Positions 6,182 through 8,272 of a DNA stretch of 8,272 nt are shown in pieces. The stretch is taken from assembly GCA_020847775.1 (NCBI GenBank), contig JADLBI010000317.1:1-8272 (forward strand), read 5' to 3'. Position 1 is the first letter of the stretch. Every line of letters starts with the position of its first letter. A model generated the notes under the pieces. It saw only the letters and a list, made by a program, of their open reading frames with translations, did not search any database and was not told the origin of the DNA. The stretch is from Opitutaceae bacterium (lineage in GTDB: Bacteria; Verrucomicrobiota; Verrucomicrobiia; Opitutales; Opitutaceae). The translations under genes were made by a program, and so were the position numbers.

Positions 6182-7389
6182 GATGCCATCGCCTCGATGA
6201 AGCGCGCGTGCAACCGGGCGGCGTTGCGATGCGCGTCAAAATTCATTTCCACCCAGGCCCGCGCGTTGAACCGCAGTTCTTCCGCCAACGCGTCATCACG
6301 TTGCAATCGAGCCAGCGCCTCCACCCATGCTGCCGTGTCATCAACCGATGCGACCAGCCCCGTCACCCCGTCATCAATTGCCTCGGGGGTCGCCGCCACG
6401 GGCGAAGTGAGCACTAATGCGCCGATCGACATCGCCTCGGGGATCACATTCGGCAGGCCGTCGCGGTCGCCGCTCGGCGCGATTACGCCGCTATGCAGGA
6501 GCACATCGGCCCACTCGAGTTGCCGCCACACTTCGTGCTGGGCCAGTTGACCAGTGAAGACGATACGCCCTGCGATACCGAGCCGCCCAGCGCATTGCTC
6601 GAGTTCCTCCCGTAGTGGACCAGTGCCGATGATCCGCGCTTCGAACTCCACACCCGCTTTGCGCAGCGCGTCATACACGTCGAGCTGGCGGCGCAGCCCT
6701 TTTTTCTCCACCAGGCGAGCGACGCACACCAAGCGCAAAGGGTCGCGCACACTCCGCAGCGGCTTCAACCGGGGCAGATGCTCCAAACCGCGCCGGATGC
6801 AGTGAACACGGTCCGCCGCCACCTTGCGCTCGATCAGAGAAAGTCGGCCCATCTCGGTCGAGGTGTGAATGAATTCCGCGTGAGCCAGTTTTTCCAACAA
6901 CCACCAATCTCCACCGTGCTCATAAATATCGTAGGCGTGAGCCGCAGCGCTGAACCGGTGACCGTCGAGCCGCCACAACAACCACGCGGCGGTCGCGGGC
7001 GCCCCGCCCCACGGCGCATGGATCATACTGGGCGGCTCTTTGCGAAAATGTCCGGCGTAGAGGCAGGCGAAGCCGGCCCCGAGCATGTTCTCCCAAAAAT
7101 TCAACCACGAGGGCGCCTTGCGCGTGACCAGACCATGCAGGACCTGCCGAAGCACTTCCGGACGCCGCCACGACTCGTAGGGAATCATCCAAAACAACGT
7201 GAGCAGTTTCCATTTCGGAAACCGCCTAACGGTCACACCCCGAAATGAGCCACCCCCGCCCCACAACGAATACAAGCGCAAGGACACACCGCGCGAGAGC
7301 ATGGCGATGACCTCGCGTTGCAAAAATGTCTCCGTCGGCTTCGGAAACGTGGTGAAGAGATAGGCGATGACAGGCTGGTCCGGCTTCAA
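6178..7389 (-). CDS. GT4-type glycosyltransferase, colanic-acid WcaL-like (first gene of pair)
   Basis: A 403-residue GT-B glycosyltransferase. The start region IAYLFTTFPKPTETFLQREV (8-27) is characteristic of the WcaL/AmsK-like branch of exopolysaccharide transferases. Mid-protein it has HAYDIY (151-156), followed by FIHTSTEMGR (173-182). The donor domain starts at LRLVCVARLVEKKGL (218-232) with K229/K230, then ARIIGTGPLREELE (251-264). The usual E-x7-E motif is here D310-GLPNVIP-E318, with aspartate in the first place. The start is a TTG at 7389: an in-frame TGA lies nine bases upstream, and the next Met (residue 30) would remove the conserved N-terminus. No strong Shine-Dalgarno is seen. 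The stop overlaps the next gene's ATG by 4 nt. Substrate assignment to colanic-acid-like glycan is by family resemblance only. Confidence 0.9.
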   Translation of the reverse strand: MKPDQPVIAYLFTTFPKPTETFLQREVIAMLSRGVSLRLYSLWGGGGSFRGVTVRRFPKWKLLTLFWMIPYESWRRPEVLRQVLHGLVTRKAPSWLNFWENMLGAGFACLYAGHFRKEPPSMIHAPWGGAPATAAWLLWRLDGHRFSAAAHAYDIYEHGGDWWLLEKLAHAEFIHTSTEMGRLSLIERKVAADRVHCIRRGLEHLPRLKPLRSVRDPLRLVCVARLVEKKGLRRQLDVYDALRKAGVEFEARIIGTGPLREELEQCAGRLGIAGRIVFTGQLAQHEVWRQLEWADVLLHSGVIAPSGDRDGLPNVIPEAMSIGALVLTSPVAATPEAIDDGVTGLVASVDDTAAWVEALARLQRDDALAEELRFNARAWVEMNFDAHRNAARLHARFIEAMAS

Positions 7390-7549
7390 GGTGGTTCAAA
7401 AGAGCTCACCGGTCCCAGCGGCGCAATGCTGGAGAAGGATCAAGCGACCGCCCTAGCAGGGTCGGTATTGAACGCATACTCGATTCGATGCGGTAGAAGC
7501 TCATAAATCGACAGCGGTTCCTACCGGGCAGAAATACAGCGTCGTTCAC
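7390..7549. other. Spacer between enzyme I and glycosyltransferase genes, with a small hairpin
   Basis: These 160 nt separate the enzyme I stop from the TTG start of the glycosyltransferase pair on the minus strand. A hairpin CCGCCCT-AGC-AGGG(T)CGG, seven pairs with one bulged base, sits at 7448-7465, and a smaller CGGT-TCCT-ACCG at 7515-7526. Neither is followed by a T-run in either direction, so I do not call a terminator. The spacing would allow a separate promoter for the glycosyltransferase pair, but no convincing -35/-10 boxes were found. Confidence 0.3.
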
Positions 7550-8272
7550 TCAGCCCAGTTGCATATGGGTTCGGTGAAACTCGGCGCAAAGCGCATGAAT
7601 CGCCTTCGGGTCGGTCATCTGCAAAGCCCGATCGGCCAGTTGCCGGGCGTCACTCATTTTCATGTGGCGCACCAGGTAGCGCACGGACGGGATTGATGGC
7701 GGCGTCATACTGAGCGCGTCCACGCCTAGGCCGAGCAACAAAGGCACGAGCACCGGATCGCCTCCCATTTCGCCGCAGACACTCACACTGATCGACTTGC
7801 CGTGGCCTTCCTCGATCACCCGTTGGATGGTGCGAAGTACCGCCGGATGCGTCGGTTCATAGAGGTGGGCGATGCGATCGTTCACCCGGTCGATCGCCAG
7901 CAGGTATTGAATGAGATCGTTGGTGCCGATGCTGAAGAACCCGCAATGTGCGGCCAGAATATCCGCGGTGTGCGCCGCGCTGGGGATCTCGATCATCGCG
8001 CCAACGACGAGTTTGGAATCAAAGGCGACACCGCGCTGCCTGAGCTCGGCCTTACATTCGTCGAGCATCGCATTGGCGCGGACTAGCTCTTCCGCGCCAC
8101 TGATCATGGGATACATCAGCCGCACGTTGCCGTGCGCGCTGGCTGTCAATATTGCGCGTAGCTGGTCCTTAAAAATCTCGGCGTGCTCAAGGCAGAAGCG
8201 GATCGCACGAAAACCCATGAAGGGGTTATTCTCCTTTGGAAAGAGTTGCGGGTTACCCGACATGGGCTTATC
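7550..8272 (-). CDS. ptsI: PTS enzyme I (PEP-protein phosphotransferase), C-terminal domain, 5' end beyond window
   Basis: The visible 240 residues are the PEP-binding TIM-barrel domain of enzyme I, which takes phosphate from PEP and passes it via a histidine to HPr. The reading frame is open to the right edge, where it begins DKP, matching the GGDKP segment of the family. In order follow NPFMGFRAIR (16-25 of the fragment; R22 corresponds to a PEP-contacting Arg), MYPMISGAEE (53-62), GAMIEIPSAA (91-100; metal-binding E95), GTNDLIQYLLAIDR (116-129; N118, D119, R129) and VCGEMGGD (165-172; catalytic C166). All key PEP-site residues in the visible part are present. The ATG at 8263 is internal, not the start. 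Enzyme I is about 575 residues, so over half is missing, including the phospho-histidine domain. A PtsP-type nitrogen-PTS homologue with a GAF domain would look identical here, so the symbol is provisional. Confidence 0.93.
   Translation of the reverse strand, partial: DKPMSGNPQLFPKENNPFMGFRAIRFCLEHAEIFKDQLRAILTASAHGNVRLMYPMISGAEELVRANAMLDECKAELRQRGVAFDSKLVVGAMIEIPSAAHTADILAAHCGFFSIGTNDLIQYLLAIDRVNDRIAHLYEPTHPAVLRTIQRVIEEGHGKSISVSVCGEMGGDPVLVPLLLGLGVDALSMTPPSIPSVRYLVRHMKMSDARQLADRALQMTDPKAIHALCAEFHRTHMQLG

Noticed and set aside
6778..7248. 156-codon plus-strand frame opposite the WcaL-like glycosyltransferase
   Set aside because: Antisense shadow of a gene with clear GT4 motifs; no independent protein features.
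7318..7506. Small plus-strand frame over the glycosyltransferase start and spacer
   Set aside because: Mostly antisense to the 5' end of the glycosyltransferase gene, no ribosome-binding site and no family resemblance.

Overview
The window is GC-rich (by eye a little over 60% G+C), densely coding bacterial DNA from a Gram-negative organism. A TolQ/ExbB-type energiser, thymidylate kinase next to DNA polymerase III delta-prime, and exopolysaccharide-type glycosyltransferases fit a Verrucomicrobiota (Opitutales-like) genome. That taxonomic guess rests on overall gene style and context, not on a marker gene, and is only moderate.

Layout, left to right. (1) Positions 1-711, minus strand: a MotA/TolQ/ExbB proton-channel protein that runs off the left edge. 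(2) 712-790: a short divergent intergenic region with a perfect 12-bp palindrome. (3) 791-4856, plus strand: a tight run of a PfkB-family carbohydrate kinase, thymidylate kinase (tmk), DNA polymerase III delta-prime (holB) and a 12-helix MFS transporter, with gaps of 17, 2 and 33 nt; this is probably one operon. (4) 4857-5161: about 300 nt between convergent genes, with no recognisable gene or strong terminator, but with gene-like fragments in two frames and part of a short palindromic repeat. (5) 5162-7389, minus strand: two GT4-type glycosyltransferases overlapping by 4 nt (ATGA), an obvious two-gene transcription unit. (6) 7390-7549: a 160-nt spacer. (7) 7550-8272, minus strand: the C-terminal PEP-binding domain of PTS enzyme I (or a PtsP-type homologue), truncated by the right edge.

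Functionally this is mostly core genome: dTTP synthesis and replication-clamp loading (tmk-holB), envelope energisation (TolQ-like), PTS phosphorelay entry (enzyme I), and sugar handling and surface glycan assembly (PfkB kinase, MFS carrier, two glycosyltransferases). I saw no CRISPR array, transposase, tRNA, rRNA or recognisable defence system. I do not find convincing evidence for a new multi-gene system. The points most worth a second look are the unexplained 4857-5161 segment with its repeated GCCAAGCTTGGC palindrome, the apparently ATPase-dead and zinc-module-less delta-prime subunit, and the palindrome between the divergent genes at the left.
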